A stretch of DNA of 64,000 nt. Origin: Halorussus rarus. GTDB lineage: Archaea > Halobacteriota > Halobacteria > Halobacteriales > Haladaptataceae. This document shows positions 63,642 through 64,000 of this stretch, in pieces (within the stretch, counting starts at the first letter, position 1; every line of letters starts with the position of its first letter). Both the position numbers and the translations under genes were made by a program. The notes below the pieces were generated by a model that did no database searches, was not told the origin of the DNA, and worked only from the letters and a program-made list of their open reading frames with translations. Location: the NCBI RefSeq assembly GCF_003369835.1, contig NZ_QPMJ01000002.1:372001-436000 (forward strand), in the 5' to 3' direction.

Positions 63642-64000
63642 ATGAGCGATGTCGGCACGGAGGGCGCGAGCGAGCCGGCCGGCGGCGGAACCCCGGCGGA
63701 ACTCGAATCGGACGAAACGGTCGATCCAGACCCGGACGAGACGAGAGTCGCCGAAGCCGAGACCCGCACGCTCGACCCCGACGTCGAGTCCGCCGAACCC
63801 AGCGACGCCTTCGAGGCGCTGGGCAACGAGGTCCGGATGGCGGTCCTGCGGGCGCTCGTCGACGGCGGCGACGGAGACGGCGAGGGCGGCGTCTCCGGTC
63901 GGGCCATGACCTTCTCGGAGCTGTTCGAGGCGAGCCCCGCCGACACCACCGCGGGGTTCGCCTACCACCTCCGGCAGCTGACCGGCCTCTTCCTGGAGAA
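63642..64000 (+). CDS. ArsR-type winged-helix regulator (3' end cut)
   Basis: A partial gene running off the window. The first ~50 residues are disordered and acidic. SDAFEALGNEVRMAVLRALVDG is helix 1-2 of an ArsR-like HTH, TFSELFEASPADTTAGFAYHLRQLTG contains the recognition helix, and the wing is beyond the end. TTTTAAA lies 25-31 bases upstream. The DNA target is unknown. Confidence 0.85.
   Translation, partial: MSDVGTEGASEPAGGGTPAELESDETVDPDPDETRVAEAETRTLDPDVESAEPSDAFEALGNEVRMAVLRALVDGGDGDGEGGVSGRAMTFSELFEASPADTTAGFAYHLRQLTGLFLE

Overview
The window is chromosomal DNA from an extreme halophilic archaeon (class Halobacteria). GC is very high, predicted proteins are strongly acidic (Asp/Glu rich), many start codons are GTG or overlap the previous stop (ATGA/GTGA), TATA boxes sit about 25-40 bases before starts, and the gene content is archaeal: CDC48, PriS, GINS, Orc1/Cdc6, LSM, L37e, archease/RtcB, HMG-CoA synthase and halolysin. 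I cannot name the genus. I see no insertion sequence, transposase, CRISPR array or rRNA. There is one tRNA, tRNA-Leu(GAG).

Layout. 1-6.4 kb: a hydrolase, a mini Hsp20-like protein overlapping the CDC48 unfoldase, and the replication pair priS-GINS. 6.4-10.3 kb: a site-2-type protease, then an envelope operon (lipoprotein, SppA peptidase, DUF4350 protein). 10.3-14.1 kb: an acetyltransferase and the RNA-repair cluster archease / DoxX-like membrane protein / RtcB. 14.1-17.8 kb: a copy of an intergenic repeat followed by very small membrane proteins, a ribbon-helix-helix protein, a zinc-ribbon protein and an eIF2B-like protein. 17.8-21.8 kb (mostly minus strand): oxidoreductase, methyltransferase, sugar isomerase-like TIM barrel and MBF1. 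22-32.8 kb: an HTH/DICT regulatory pair, thioesterase, tRNA-Leu, purF and a run of lineage-specific genes including two zinc proteases.

32.8-39 kb is the replication and information centre. A 0.9-kb gene-free region carries at least seven copies of an Orc-binding-box-like repeat, arranged in opposite orientations around an AT-rich stretch, directly upstream of orc1/cdc6. It is followed by zinc-finger microproteins, a Dna2-like nuclease-helicase and an LSM-L37e pair. 39-45.3 kb: cobalamin adenosyltransferase, glutaredoxin, zinc ribbon, thrS, a low-GC gene, a methyltransferase and CheY.

45.3-53.2 kb holds the glycine cleavage system on the minus strand (gcvT-gcvH and gcvPA-gcvPB), split by a 3.4-kb block on other strands and promoters. 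This block encodes a CHAT (caspase-like) protease with an intact His/Cys dyad, a 45-residue peptide that looks like a signal peptide plus a very short mature tail, and a degenerate RecA/KaiC-like protein without a P-loop. It is the best candidate in the window for an uncharacterised system, perhaps peptide signalling or protease-controlled defence or death. 53.2-64 kb: AbrB-like protein, Na+/H+ antiporter, secreted halolysin, NYN-domain protein, TatD-like hydrolase, DUF2150, a pilin-like Ig-domain surface protein, HMG-CoA synthase (isoprenoid lipid pathway), and the start of an ArsR-type regulator cut by the window end.
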